A DNA stretch of 64,000 bases from WHSW01 sp963749365 (GCA_963749365.1 CAVVME010000003.1:248001-312000); one strand, 5' to 3'; counted from the stretch's first letter, positions 1 to 8,599 are shown. Notes: a model not told the origin generated them from the sequence alone. Made by a program: numbers and translations.

Positions 1-212
1 CATTCAGCACCGCAGCCGGCGATCGGCCGCTTCAGGGATGGCTGGCCGCATCGCTCATCGCCCTCGACGGCAGCGAGCTCGGTGCGATCCAGCTCTTTGA
101 CAAGCAGGAGGGAGCGTTTACCGAGGGGGACGAGGCCGCCCTCGTCCATCTCGCCCAGATGGCGTCGGCGGCCGTCGAGCGAGCACGGCTCTACCAGGAG
201 CGAGGTCAGTAG
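1..212 (+). CDS. C-terminal end of a GAF-domain protein (cut by window edge)
   Basis: An open frame enters from the left edge (first full codon at base 3) and stops with TAG at 210-212. The visible 69 residues end a GAF-type fold: a hydrophobic strand (SLIALDG), then GAIQLFDKQEGAFTEGDEA, then a helix LVHLAQMASAAVERARLY. This arrangement is typical of the last third of GAF domains in sensor kinases and two-component phosphatases, where a ligand is sensed in the cytoplasm. No output domain follows, so the GAF domain ends the protein. The rest, and therefore the full function, lies outside the window. Confidence 0.7.
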   Translation, partial: FSTAAGDRPLQGWLAASLIALDGSELGAIQLFDKQEGAFTEGDEAALVHLAQMASAAVERARLYQERGQ

Positions 213-231
213 TCGGGTGCATACTGGCCGC

Positions 232-496
232 ATGTCGGCCGAGAACGTCGAGCTCGTCCGTCGCTGGTTCCGCGGGTTCGAGCGCGCGGAGCTGGGACTC
301 GACCTTTGCCATCCGGCGATCGAGATTCGCAACTGGACCGATTTCCGATCACCGGCCCCTTATCGGGCATGAGGGAGTCAAACGCTGGTGGGACGACATC
401 GGCGACGCCGTCGACGACCTCGACTGGGCCCGCCGGTCTGCGGCCACCCCAGGGGACGAGCTCATGACCGGGCGCCGCTACGCTGCGCAGCCGTGA
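232..496 (+). pseudogene. Frameshifted NTF2/SnoaL-like gene (MSAENVE family)
   Basis: The start reads MSAENVELVRRWFRGFE, the usual opening of the small NTF2-like proteins repeated through this window, and continues to AIEIRNWTDF. The frame then hits a stop at 370-372. Reading resumes one frame over at about 365 with GHEGVKRWWDDIGDAVDDLDW, the conserved middle helix of the family. One extra base near 347 explains the break. The second frame runs only to a TGA at 494-496, inside the start of efp, so the last third of the fold is also missing. A -10-like CATACT lies 6 nt before the ATG. Either real decay or a sequencing indel is possible, but the missing 3' end favours decay. Confidence 0.6.
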
Positions 497-1053
497 TTTC
501 CACCAACCAGTTCAAGAACGGCGCCCATATCGAGGTCGACGGCACCGTCTTCCGGATCGTCGGGTTCCAGCACGTCAAGCCGGGCAAGGGCGGCGCGTTC
601 GTGCGCACGAAGCTGCGCCGGGTCGAGGACGGCGCGGTGATCGACAAGACGTTCAAGGCGGGGGAGAAGTTCCGCCCGGTGCGGACCGAGACCAAGCGCA
701 TGCAGTACCTCTATGACTCCGGCGACTCCGCGGTGCTGATGGACACCGAGAGCTACGAGCAGACCGAGATCTCCGGCGAGACGCTCGGCGAGGAGATGCG
801 CTGGGTGCTGCCCAACGACACGGTCGAGCTGCTGCTCGTCGACGAGCGGCCCGCCGGGGTCCAGGTGCCGAGCGCCATCGACATGACCGTCACCCAGACC
901 GACCCCGGGCTCAAGGGCGACACCGCCTCCGGCGGCGGCTACAAGCCGGCGACGCTCGAGTCCGGCGTCGTCGTCCAGGTGCCGCTGTTCGTCAACGAGG
1001 GCGACCGCGTCCGCGTCGACACCCGCAGCGGCGAGTACGTCTCCCGGGCGTAG
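493..1053 (+). CDS. efp: Elongation factor P
   Basis: EF-P binds the ribosome between the P and E sites and helps peptide bonds form at proline stretches. The 186-residue product has the normal length and the three beta-barrel domains: KOW-like domain I (MISTNQFKNGAHIEVDG), with the loop KPGKGGAF carrying the lysine modified in many bacteria, then the OB domains, ending in VNEGDRVRVDTRSGEYVSRA. The GTG start at 493 matches the family N-terminus; longer open sequence upstream belongs to the broken NTF2 gene. Nothing visible says which modification enzyme is used. Confidence 0.95.
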   Translation: MISTNQFKNGAHIEVDGTVFRIVGFQHVKPGKGGAFVRTKLRRVEDGAVIDKTFKAGEKFRPVRTETKRMQYLYDSGDSAVLMDTESYEQTEISGETLGEEMRWVLPNDTVELLLVDERPAGVQVPSAIDMTVTQTDPGLKGDTASGGGYKPATLESGVVVQVPLFVNEGDRVRVDTRSGEYVSRA

Positions 1054-1228
1054 TCCGCGCCCCGGACCACCGCAGATCGACTTCCTCAAGCTTGCCCAGA
1101 GCAACTCGACGCGGGCGCGAGAGGGACCATCGACGGCGCCTGGCTCGCACTGGCGACGACACAAATTGTGCGCAGAATCGGCGCAGTTGTCGCTCGTCCG
1201 GTGAGTCGCAGCGGGGCAGTCTTCCCCG

Positions 1229-2230
1229 ATGGCACCTGAGCCGGATGGGATTGGGATCCGCCGGGACCGCTGCATCGCGCGGCGTGCCGCCCGCTCATGG
1301 GGCGTGCTCTCGGTAGAGGATCTGCTCGACTGCGGGCTCACCCACGACGCGATCATGCGGCGAGCTCGGCGGGGGATCCTGACGCGCCTCCATCGAGGCG
1401 TCTACGCAGTCGGGCACGCGAGCCCGCCGCCGGAGGGGACACTGCTTGCGGCAGCCAAGGCCTGCGGGAAGGGCGCGCTCGTAAGCCATGCCTCGGCTGC
1501 CTGGTTGTGGGGCTTGCTCGAGCGTCTGAGCGCCCGACCCGAGGTAACCGTGCCTGGTTCGAGCGCCTGTCTGCACCGCGGAATCCGCGGCCACCGCAGC
1601 GCACGAATCGACCCGGCCGACCGAGGCCACAAGCGAGGAGTTCCCGTGACGAGCCCGGCTCGAACCCTGCTCGACCTCGCGGGTCGATTCAGTCACCGAG
1701 AGTTGCGGAGAGCCGTTCGCCAGGCGCAATCTCTGCGGCTCGTTTCCGTACGCGACCTGCTGACAGCGATCGAGCGCCTCGGTCCGCGTCCTGGGACCCG
1801 CAAGCTGGCGGAGATCCTTGCCACTGGTCCCGCGCCAACCCGCAGCGAACTTGAGGACGTGGTCCTCGAGCTCCTGCTCGGGGGCGGCTTCATCCACCCC
1901 GATGTCAATCGACCGCTGCTTCTCGCCGGGCGTCGCGTGGTCCCGGATTTCAGGTGGCCCGAGCAGGCGATCGTCGTCGAGGCCGACAGCCGCACCTGGC
2001 ACGACAACCCCACCGCCCGGTCGGACGATGCGGAGCGCCAAGCCCTGCTCGAGGCACACGGTGACCGTGTCCTGCGGGTGACCTGGAACCAGGCGGTACG
2101 CCACCCGCACCAGACCCTGACTCGATTGCGTCGCGCGGGTGTTCCGATATCCGCCGGCGTCGAGTTCCTCAGGCCAAACCAGAGCGGGCCGACGCTCGGC
2201 GGAACCGGACGCGCCGCGGAGCCCGGGTAA
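1229..2230 (+). CDS. AbiEi-like / DUF559 domain protein
   Basis: A 333-residue protein of a family common in actinobacteria. Residues about 20-60 form a winged-helix segment (SWGVLSVEDLLDCGLTHDAI, then RGILTRLHRGVYAVGH) as in the antitoxin domain of AbiEi type IV systems. The C-terminal third (from about residue 205) has the endonuclease-like DUF559/Vsr fold: PTRSELEDVVLELL, VVPDFRWPEQAIVVEADS, then W near the end. These proteins are often annotated as type IV antitoxins, yet no AbiEii-like nucleotidyltransferase toxin lies next to it, so a complete toxin-antitoxin pair is not supported. Its actual role is unknown. The ATG at 1229 is the first plausible start; the domain begins near residue 17. 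Confidence 0.7.
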   Translation: MAPEPDGIGIRRDRCIARRAARSWGVLSVEDLLDCGLTHDAIMRRARRGILTRLHRGVYAVGHASPPPEGTLLAAAKACGKGALVSHASAAWLWGLLERLSARPEVTVPGSSACLHRGIRGHRSARIDPADRGHKRGVPVTSPARTLLDLAGRFSHRELRRAVRQAQSLRLVSVRDLLTAIERLGPRPGTRKLAEILATGPAPTRSELEDVVLELLLGGGFIHPDVNRPLLLAGRRVVPDFRWPEQAIVVEADSRTWHDNPTARSDDAERQALLEAHGDRVLRVTWNQAVRHPHQTLTRLRRAGVPISAGVEFLRPNQSGPTLGGTGRAAEPG

Positions 2231-2240
2231 CGTGCCCGGG

Positions 2241-2624
2241 ATGCGCCGCTCCGATCAGCGCCGTGAGGCCGTGTTCGCGCTCTACCAACGCGAGGTGACC
2301 GGGCGCGCGCTGGCGGAGCTGCTCGAGGGGGCGAAGCCGTTCACGCGTGAGCTCGCCCAGGGGGTCGATGCCGAGATCACCCAGCTCGACGAGGAGATCG
2401 GGCGGCTTGCGCGTGGCTGGGAGCTGGAGCGGATCGCAACCCTGGAGCGATGCATCATGCGGGTCGCGCTGTATGAGATCCGCGATCGGGCAGACATCCC
2501 GACCGAGGTCGCGATCGACGAGGCGGTGAACCTGGCGAAGGAGTTCTGCGGCGCCGATGCGCCCGGATTCGTGAACGGGATCCTCGGCTCGGCCGCGCGC
2601 GAGCTCGAGCAGGCGCGATCGTGA
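2241..2624 (+). CDS. nusB: Transcription antitermination factor NusB
   Basis: NusB pairs with NusE (S10) and binds boxA RNA to prevent early termination, especially in rRNA operons. The 127-residue all-helical product shows the family marks RRSDQRREAVFALYQ at the N-terminus, then IATLERCIMRVALYEI, the strongly conserved PTEVAIDEAVNLAKEF, and FVNGILGSAARE near the end. ATG at 2241 gives the family start; GTG at 2232 would add only three residues. It opens a tightly packed operon: its TGA overlaps the next GTG by four bases, and polyprenyl synthase and dxs follow. Confidence 0.95.
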   Translation: MRRSDQRREAVFALYQREVTGRALAELLEGAKPFTRELAQGVDAEITQLDEEIGRLARGWELERIATLERCIMRVALYEIRDRADIPTEVAIDEAVNLAKEFCGADAPGFVNGILGSAARELEQARS

Positions 2625-2842
2625 CCGGCGGTGGCGAAACGGGCGAGGCGGGCGGCGCCGATCCGGTCGCCGCGATCCGGGCCGACGCGGAGCGGTTGCG
2701 GGAGCTGGCCGAGCGGCTCGGCGACCCCGAGCTCGCCGACGAGCGGGCGGCGGAGCTCGCGCGCGAGGCGGCGGAGCTGGTCGGCCGGGCCGGAAACGCG
2801 ATCGATCGCGCGCTCCGCGAGCCGGATTCGCCCGAGGGCTGA
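2621..2842 (+). CDS. Small helical protein, possible exonuclease VII small subunit (XseB-like)
   Basis: A 73-residue acidic, alanine- and glutamate-rich protein that starts with GTG inside a GTGA overlap with nusB and stops one base before the next start. Residues 15-68 look like two amphipathic helices (AIRADAERLRELAERL, then RAAELAREAAELVGRAGNAI), the layout of XseB, which forms helical hairpins on the large subunit XseA. In Escherichia coli the order is xseB-ispA-dxs, the same place relative to ispA and dxs as here. Sequence identity to XseB is not obvious by eye, and xseA is not in this window. The call rests on size, helix pattern and position. Confidence 0.5.
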   Translation: MTGGGETGEAGGADPVAAIRADAERLRELAERLGDPELADERAAELAREAAELVGRAGNAIDRALREPDSPEG

Positions 2843-2843
2843 G

Positions 2844-3716
2844 TTGGCCGCCTACCCGGACGACCTGCGCGAGCTGGTCGAGGGTTACCTCGCCGAGCTG
2901 CGCTTTTCGGACCGAGACGCCACCGCCGGCCTCGACGAGGCGATGCGCTACTCGCTGTTGGCCGGCGGCAAGCGGATCCGGCCGGTCCTCTGCCTCGCCG
3001 CCGCGCGCGCCGCCGGTGCCGATCCGGCAGGGGTGCTCCCGGCAGCGGCCGCGATCGAGCTCATCCACACCTACTCGCTGATCCACGACGACCTGCCCGC
3101 GATGGATGACGACGAGCTCCGGCGCGGGCGGCCGACCTCGCACGTCGTCTACGGCGAGGATGTCGCGATCCTCGCCGGCGACGGGCTGTTCGCGGAGGCG
3201 ATCCGGCACTTCTGCGATCGCCAGGAGGGTGATCCGGCGCGGGTCCTGGCGGCGCTCGCCGAGCTCGCCGGAGCGACCGGGGTGGGGGGGATGGTCGGGG
3301 GCCAATACCGCGACGTGACCGCCGGCCAGGAGCTCGATCCGGCCCAGCTTCGCGAGTTGCACTCGCTGAAGACCGGCAGGCTGATCGCCGCCAGCGTCGC
3401 CGTCCCGCTGGTCCTGGTCGGCGTCGAGGAGCAGCGGATGGATCCCTTCCGGCGCTTCGCCGCCGAGCTCGGGGTCCTGTTCCAGATCGTCGACGACATC
3501 CTCGACGTGACCGGGTCCGAGGAGGAGCTCGGCAAGCCCCGGGGCTCCGATGAGCGGCTCGGCAAGCTCACCTACGTCAGCGTTTTCGGGCTCGACCGCG
3601 CGCGCGAGCTGGCGGCGGAGTCGCACCACAAGGCGCGGGCGGCGCTCGACGAGGCGGGCTCGGACACCGCCGACCTCGAGCTGGTGACCGACTTCATCCA
3701 CACCCGTCGCGGCTGA
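2844..3716 (+). CDS. ispA: Polyprenyl (farnesyl/geranylgeranyl) diphosphate synthase
   Basis: A short-chain trans-prenyltransferase that condenses isopentenyl diphosphate with allylic diphosphates. The 290-residue product has GGKRIRPVL near residue 40, the first Asp-rich motif DDLPAMDDDELRRGRPT near residue 84, KTGRL in the middle, and the second Asp-rich motif DDILD near residue 218, followed by a lysine-bearing GKLTYVS. A TTG at 2844, two bases after the previous stop, is chosen because the alignable N-terminus (AAYPDDLRELVEGYL) begins there. The exact chain length cannot be read reliably by eye. It lies directly before dxs, linking precursor supply and chain elongation. Confidence 0.9.
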   Translation: MAAYPDDLRELVEGYLAELRFSDRDATAGLDEAMRYSLLAGGKRIRPVLCLAAARAAGADPAGVLPAAAAIELIHTYSLIHDDLPAMDDDELRRGRPTSHVVYGEDVAILAGDGLFAEAIRHFCDRQEGDPARVLAALAELAGATGVGGMVGGQYRDVTAGQELDPAQLRELHSLKTGRLIAASVAVPLVLVGVEEQRMDPFRRFAAELGVLFQIVDDILDVTGSEEELGKPRGSDERLGKLTYVSVFGLDRARELAAESHHKARAALDEAGSDTADLELVTDFIHTRRG

Positions 3717-3752
3717 CCGTGGCGCCGAGGCTGCGACAATCGAGGACCCCCG

Positions 3753-5783
3753 ATGAGCGCTGACCAGGACAACGGCGGCGAGCGCCTGCTCGAGACGATC
3801 TCCACCCCCGAGGACCTTGGCGGCCGCTCGGACGAGGAGCTGCAACGGATCGCGCAGGAGGTCCGCGAGCTGATCATCGACACGATCGGTGAGATCGGCG
3901 GCCACTTCGGTGCCAACCTCGGCACCTGCGAGCTGACCACGGTCCTGCACAGCCTGCTCGCCTCGCCGCGCGACAAGATCCTCTGGGACGTCGGCCACCA
4001 GGCCTACCCGCACAAGGTGCTCACCGGCCGCCGCGACCGGCTCGAGACGATCCGCCAGTACGGCGGCTTGGCTCCCTTCTGCTCGGTGTTCGAGTCCGAG
4101 CACGACATCATGGGCGCCGGGCACGCCTCGACCTCCGTCGGCTACGCCGTCGGGCTCAAGGAGGCGATGCGCCAGGGGATCGGCGAGGACGGCCGGGTGG
4201 TCGCGGTGATCGGGGACGGGGCGCTGACCGGAGGGGTGGCGTTCGAGGCCCTGCACAACGCCGGTGGCCTGCAGACCCCGATCGTGATCGTGCTCAACGA
4301 CAACGGGATGTCGATCTCGCCCAACGTCGGCGCGATCGCGCGCTCGTTCCAGCGCATGCGCCTGCGCCCGCGCCTCTACCACGCGCGCGAGGACGTCGAG
4401 GAGGCGTTGACCAAGCTGCCGCTCGGGCTCGGGCGCCAGTTCGAGCGCCTCGGGCCGGAGTTCAAGTCCGCGATCAAGGCGTACGCCGCTCCCGGCCTCT
4501 TCTTCGAGGAGCTCGATCTCGCCTACATGGGGCCCTTCGACGGCCACTCGGTCGCCGAGCTCCGCCCGGCGCTGGAGGCGGCGCTGGAGGCGGACCGGCC
4601 GGTGGTCGTCCACATTCACACCGTCAAGGGCAAGGGCTTCGAGCCGGCCGAGCAGGGCGGGCTCGAGGGGATGGAGAAGTGGCACGCGGCGAAGCCGGGC
4701 TCGATCGTCGCCGGCAAGGCAGCCCCGCCCGCCCCGGCAAAGCCGGCGCCGAAGAAGCCGCCGCTGACCCGGGCCGAGATGGACGAGGGGTCGCGCCCCG
4801 AGGAGACCGCGAAGCCGCCCCCCGCCTACACGAGCGTGTTCGGCGACGCCCTCGTCGCCGAGGCGAAGCGCGACCCGCGGGTGATCGGGATCACCGCGGC
4901 GATGGCCGGCGGAACCGGACTGACCGCGCTCGAGAAGGAGTGCCCCGAGCAGTACTACGACGTCGGGATCGCCGAGCAGGACGCGGTCCTGTTCGCCGCC
5001 GGGCTCGCGATCCAGGGCGCGAAGCCAGTCTGCGCGATCTACTCGACCTTCCTCCAGCGCGCCTACGACCAGATCGTCCACGACGTCTGCCTGCAGCGGC
5101 TCAACGTCGTCTTCGCCATGGACCGGGCCGGTCTGGTCGGCGACGACGGCCCGACCCACCATGGCGCCTTCGACGTCTCCTACCTGCGCTCGCTGCCGAA
5201 CATCGTCGTCATGGCTCCGCGTGACGAGGCGATGCTCTGTCACATGCTGCACACGGCGCTCGGCCACGACGAAGGTCCGATCGCGTTTCGCTATCCGCGC
5301 GGCACGGCCGAGGGTGTGCCCTTGCCCGACCGGGCCCGCGAAGTCCCGATCGGCGCCGGCGAGGTAATGAAGGAGGGCGAGCGGGTGGCGCTGCTCGGCT
5401 ACGGCTACGGCGTCAGCGTCGCGCTCGACGCGGCGGCGCTGCTCTCCGAGCACGGGCTCACGGTGACCGTCGCCGACGCCCGCTTCGCCAAGCCGCTCGA
5501 CGGCGCCTTGTGCGAGCGACTGGCGACCGAGCACGAGCTCGTGGTCACGATCGAGGAGAACGTGCTCGCGGGCGGCTTCGGCTCGGCCGTGCTCGAGCAC
5601 CTCGAGGACGCCGTCGAGCCGGCGGAGCGCGCCCGGGTACTGCGGATCGGGCTCCCGGACCGCTACGTCACCCACGGCAAGCCGGCGCTGCTGCGCGAGG
5701 AGGTCGGCCTGACCGGCTCCGCGGTCGCCGAGCAGGTGACGGTGGCGCTCGGCTCCCGCGAGGGCGTCGTCGCTCGTCCATAG
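3753..5783 (+). CDS. dxs: 1-deoxy-D-xylulose-5-phosphate synthase
   Basis: The thiamine-diphosphate enzyme that joins pyruvate and glyceraldehyde 3-phosphate in the first step of the MEP isoprenoid pathway. The 676 residues include GGHFGANLGTCELT, DVGHQAYPHKVLTGR, the ThDP/Mg motif GDGALTGG with the conserved NDNGMSISPNVG, the Pyr-domain glutamate in VGIAEQDAV, and GDDGPTHHGAFD. A proline-, alanine- and lysine-rich stretch at about residues 322-352 lengthens the linker between the first and second domains, which explains why the protein is longer than the usual 620-640. The ATG at 3753 is 36 bases after the previous stop, so it is probably in the same operon. Confidence 0.97.
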   Translation: MSADQDNGGERLLETISTPEDLGGRSDEELQRIAQEVRELIIDTIGEIGGHFGANLGTCELTTVLHSLLASPRDKILWDVGHQAYPHKVLTGRRDRLETIRQYGGLAPFCSVFESEHDIMGAGHASTSVGYAVGLKEAMRQGIGEDGRVVAVIGDGALTGGVAFEALHNAGGLQTPIVIVLNDNGMSISPNVGAIARSFQRMRLRPRLYHAREDVEEALTKLPLGLGRQFERLGPEFKSAIKAYAAPGLFFEELDLAYMGPFDGHSVAELRPALEAALEADRPVVVHIHTVKGKGFEPAEQGGLEGMEKWHAAKPGSIVAGKAAPPAPAKPAPKKPPLTRAEMDEGSRPEETAKPPPAYTSVFGDALVAEAKRDPRVIGITAAMAGGTGLTALEKECPEQYYDVGIAEQDAVLFAAGLAIQGAKPVCAIYSTFLQRAYDQIVHDVCLQRLNVVFAMDRAGLVGDDGPTHHGAFDVSYLRSLPNIVVMAPRDEAMLCHMLHTALGHDEGPIAFRYPRGTAEGVPLPDRAREVPIGAGEVMKEGERVALLGYGYGVSVALDAAALLSEHGLTVTVADARFAKPLDGALCERLATEHELVVTIEENVLAGGFGSAVLEHLEDAVEPAERARVLRIGLPDRYVTHGKPALLREEVGLTGSAVAEQVTVALGSREGVVARP

Positions 5784-5924
5784 CCACCCGAGCATCCACG
5801 GTCATCGCCTGCTTGCCCAGCCCCGGCCGCCGCGGCGTTAGACTCGGAGCTTGTGAGGGGGCGGTCGCGAGGTGGGCTTCAAGGGGGATCGAGGGATCGC
5901 CCCGGAAGCACGATCGCGAGACGA

Positions 5925-7727
5925 ATGAGAAGGCCGCTCGCAGTGGCCGGGTGCGTCGTCGTCTCGACGCTGTGCTTGGCCACCTCAGCGGCGGCGCAGA
6001 TCACCGAGTTCCCCGTCCCGGACCCCGACTCCCGGCCCACCGGCATCACCGCCGGCCCCGACGGAGCGCTGTGGTTCACCGAGGCCGATGCCAATCAGAT
6101 CGGCAGGATTACCACCTCCGGAACCGTCACCGAGTTCGCCATCCCGACGCCCGGCTCCCAGCCGACGGCCATCGCCGCCGGTCCCGATGGGGCGCTGTGG
6201 TTCATCGAGAACGCTGCCGACAAGATCGGCCGAATCACGACGGCGGGCGAGGTCGCGGAGTACCCGATCCCGACCCCGAGCAGCTTCGTCCCACGGGCCA
6301 TCACCGCCGGCCCCGACGGAGCGCTGTGGTTCACCGACGGCGGGATCGGGCGGATGACGACCGACGGAAGCGTCACCGAGTTCCCCTTGCCGGAGGGATG
6401 GATGGTGGCGAGCTCGATCACGTCCGGCCCCGACGGAGCGCTGTGGTACACGGCGTCGGACCGGTTCATCGGCCGGATCACCACCTCGGGCGAGATCACC
6501 CAGTTCGAGACCCCGACATCGGGACGCCCCAGCGCGATCACCGCCGGCCCCGATGGGGCGCTGTGGTTCACGCAGCCGGAAACGAACGCGATCGGGCGGA
6601 TCACGACCGGCGGGGCCGTGACCGAGTTCCCCGTCCCAACGCCCCGCTCGAACCTTGGGAACATCACCACGGGCCCCGACGGAGCGCTGTGGTTCACGGA
6701 GGCCTTCGGCGACAAGATCGGCCGCATCACCCCCTCGGGCATGATCGGCGAGATCCGCCTCCCGGCGCAGGGGAGCTGGCCGGCGGGGATCACGACCGGC
6801 CCCGACGGAGCGATCTGGTTCACGGAGTTGCAGGGGAACCGGATCGGTCGAATTCCGGCCTCCGCGCTGCCGCCCGAGGACAGGGTGGTCGGCATCCTCC
6901 ACACCGAACCTCCGTGCACGCCGGGGCCCGGGTGCTCCGAAAAGCCCCGATACGTGTTTGACGTCTCGAGCGCCCCCGGGGGCGAGGACGCCCAGGGCAC
7001 GGTGACCTATGAGGCGGGTGAGCGGTTCGGAATAACGATCCAGCAGGGCGCCGTGACCTGCCTGTTCACCGACGGGGACCGGGCCACGGTCGGGGTCAAT
7101 TTCGCGGCCGCCGCGCCAGGGGCAATCCCGGCTCGCGGTGCCGTCATCTTCCTCGAGGACGGCGGCCCCGGCGGCACCGACAGGTTCGCCGTGCAGGAGC
7201 TGCCCGCCGGCACGGCTCCCTCCACCTGTCCAGCGGACCCGCCGCCGACGGTCACGCTCGGACCCGGCTACCCGCCCGGGGTCACGATCGCGGACGTGCA
7301 GGGAGATACGAACCAGCCTCCGAGCTGCGTCGGGGTGGTCGCCGCCCCTGACCGGATTGCACTCCCCAGTCGCAGGCTGGTCGGCGTCAAGCTCACGGGC
7401 GCCAGTGATCCCGATGGTGATGCGCTCTCCTTCCGAATCGACGGAGTGACGCAGGACGAGCCGGTTAAGGGAGCCTGGCGCGGCGACCACACGTCGCCCG
7501 ATGCCCGGCTCACCCTGGCCGGCAAGAGCTCACGCTGGGTCCGGGTGCGGGCGGAGCGGAGCCCCTTCGGTGACGGGCGCGTCTACCACATCGCCTTCAC
7601 CGTCACGGATGCCCACGGCGCAACCTGCTCCGATGACGCGTCCGTCGCGATCCCGCGCCGATGGTTCCAGACGGCGGTCGACTCGGCTCCACCGAGCTAC
7701 AACTCCTTCGGCGCCGCGCTGCCCTGA
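5925..7727 (+). CDS. Secreted Vgb-type (streptogramin-lyase-like) beta-propeller protein
   Basis: A 600-residue exported protein. ATG at 5925 gives a good signal peptide (MRRPLAVAGCVVV...ATSAAAQ). Residues about 26-330 contain seven to eight repeats of roughly 42 residues built around ITAGPDGALWFTE...NQIGRITTSG...EFPIPTPGS, the virginiamycin B lyase / NHL-type propeller. The repeated DNA (GGCCCCGACGGAGCGCTGTG) is nearly identical between units, so they expanded recently or are homogenised. After the propeller comes a Cys-containing beta domain of about 110 residues (RYVFDVSSAPGGEDAQGTV...VTCLFTDGDRATVGV) that resembles the secreted protein at 14443-15009, then a cadherin-like C-terminal segment (SDPDGDALSFRIDG...VTDAHGATCSDDASV). 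True lyase activity cannot be claimed. Confidence 0.8.
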   Translation: MRRPLAVAGCVVVSTLCLATSAAAQITEFPVPDPDSRPTGITAGPDGALWFTEADANQIGRITTSGTVTEFAIPTPGSQPTAIAAGPDGALWFIENAADKIGRITTAGEVAEYPIPTPSSFVPRAITAGPDGALWFTDGGIGRMTTDGSVTEFPLPEGWMVASSITSGPDGALWYTASDRFIGRITTSGEITQFETPTSGRPSAITAGPDGALWFTQPETNAIGRITTGGAVTEFPVPTPRSNLGNITTGPDGALWFTEAFGDKIGRITPSGMIGEIRLPAQGSWPAGITTGPDGAIWFTELQGNRIGRIPASALPPEDRVVGILHTEPPCTPGPGCSEKPRYVFDVSSAPGGEDAQGTVTYEAGERFGITIQQGAVTCLFTDGDRATVGVNFAAAAPGAIPARGAVIFLEDGGPGGTDRFAVQELPAGTAPSTCPADPPPTVTLGPGYPPGVTIADVQGDTNQPPSCVGVVAAPDRIALPSRRLVGVKLTGASDPDGDALSFRIDGVTQDEPVKGAWRGDHTSPDARLTLAGKSSRWVRVRAERSPFGDGRVYHIAFTVTDAHGATCSDDASVAIPRRWFQTAVDSAPPSYNSFGAALP

Positions 7728-7849
7728 GCAGAGATCCGGGGCCGCTTACGCCCCGCTGAGCCGACGTAACGATCCGCAGCTGGCTGGCGCCGCGCGTGTG
7801 ACCGCAGTCACACTCCGATCGCACATACGTTCGTACCCTGAGGTTTGCG

Positions 7850-8200
7850 ATGAGAGCAGTACCGCTTCCAATCCACACCGCCCTCGAGGCGATTGCCGCG
7901 CCCGCGGTGATGATCGCCCCGTTCGTGCTCGGCTTTGGCTTCGCCGCCTCGGTGATCTCGATCGCCGTCGGCGCTGTGCTGCTCGGGCTCGCGCTCCAGG
8001 CCGACGGCCCGGGACGCGCGGTGCCGGTCAGCGCCCACGCGGGCTTCGACTACGTCATCGCGGCGGTCGCGCTCGCTGGCGGGGTCGCGGTCGGCGTCAC
8101 GACGGGTGATTGGAACGCAGGAATCTTTCTGGTCGGCGTAGGCGTCGCAATGATCGCCCTGACCGCTTCAACGCGGTTCAGCGCGGTTCGCAACGCCTAG
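7850..8200 (+). CDS. Small SPW-repeat-like membrane protein
   Basis: A 116-residue, mostly hydrophobic protein with about four transmembrane segments, including AIAAPAVMIAPFVLGFGFAASVI, a strand rich in VLLGLAL, then FDYVIAAVALAGGVAVGVTT and FLVGVGVAMIALTAS. The layout of paired helices around a short polar loop (HAGFDYV) recalls SPW-repeat proteins of actinobacteria, whose function is unknown. The ATG at 7850 is the first start and is followed downstream by a strong hairpin terminator. Confidence 0.6.
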   Translation: MRAVPLPIHTALEAIAAPAVMIAPFVLGFGFAASVISIAVGAVLLGLALQADGPGRAVPVSAHAGFDYVIAAVALAGGVAVGVTTGDWNAGIFLVGVGVAMIALTASTRFSAVRNA

Positions 8201-8256
8201 CGAAAGCCGGCCTACCTCCCATAGACAAAAAACACATATCTCTCCTCCCTGTACCC

Positions 8257-8292
8257 AGAGCCGCCCCGCGAAGTGTGGGGCGGCTCTATTTT
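8257..8292 (+). terminator. Rho-independent terminator after the membrane protein gene
   Basis: A perfect 11-bp inverted repeat (AGAGCCGCCCC, nine-base loop, GGGGCGGCTCT) is followed by ATTTT. It ends the transcript of the gene at 7850-8200. An A-rich run lies a little upstream (8225-8233), so it may act in both directions. Confidence 0.85.
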
Positions 8293-8348
8293 GGCTTGCT
8301 CAAGCGGTTTGCTCGGGCTCGGGATGAGTCCGGTGGCCTCGTTTTCGG

Positions 8349-8379
8349 CTGGTGCGCCAGTCGGTGCGCCAGTCAGCAC
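8349..8379. repeat. Direct-repeat pair shared with the integrase-associated sites at 33.7 and 41.4 kb
   Basis: Two near-identical units with a 12-bp period (GGTGCGCCAGTC twice) end in GTGCGCCAGTCAGCAC. The same 16-17 bp occurs at 33717-33745, at the 3' end of a tyrosine integrase gene, and at 41353-41382. No integrase is present here. It may be a scar of a past integration or an integrase-binding site. Confidence 0.6.
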
Positions 8380-8425
8380 GTCGCGGGCACCTGATCTGCG
8401 GGCGCCTGCTGACAAAGGAGCAGCA

Positions 8426-8599
8426 ATGACCGTGACGATCACCTGGCAAACGGTCGATTGGATCCTGACCGGCCTCCTGTTCCTCGGCCTGATCATGGCC
8501 GTGGCGGGGGCGAACACGACCGTAACGACGGTGATCCTGCTGATCGCCGTCATCGGCCTCATCGGCCGCCGGATCGCGGAGATTAGGGGCCAGCGATGA
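8426..8599 (+). CDS. 57-residue membrane protein
   Basis: A short protein with two hydrophobic helices (WILTGLLFLGLIMAVAGA and TVILLIAVIGLIG) and a basic C-terminus (RRIAEIRGQR). The start is set by an excellent ribosome binding site, AAAGGAG, ending 5 nt before the ATG; unlike many genes in this window it is clearly leadered. Function unknown. It lies just after the terminator and the direct-repeat pair, on its own. Confidence 0.6.
   Translation: MTVTITWQTVDWILTGLLFLGLIMAVAGANTTVTTVILLIAVIGLIGRRIAEIRGQR

Noticed and set aside
1160..1170. CACAA-A-TTGTG palindrome upstream of the AbiEi-like gene as an operator
   Set aside because: Short, with no matching second site and no regulator next to it. 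Chance occurrence is likely.
1229..2230. Complete type IV toxin-antitoxin system
   Set aside because: The AbiEi-like protein has no adjacent nucleotidyltransferase toxin; it is followed directly by nusB. Family members are mostly solitary.
2169..5795. Very long open frame on the minus strand (about 1200 codons)
   Set aside because: It is antisense to nusB, the prenyl synthase and dxs; high GC content removes stop codons from the opposite frame, and its translation (runs of Arg, Gly, Val, His, Asp) has no protein-like pattern.
6030..6830. Regularly spaced DNA repeats that could look like a CRISPR or minisatellite
   Set aside because: The period (about 120-130 bp) equals one propeller blade and the units are coding. 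There is no short repeat-spacer pattern and no cas gene.
5985..7490. Minus-strand frame across the Vgb-type propeller with regular repeats
   Set aside because: The repeats are mirror images of the plus-strand propeller repeats; the signal peptide and the conserved blade motif are on the plus strand.
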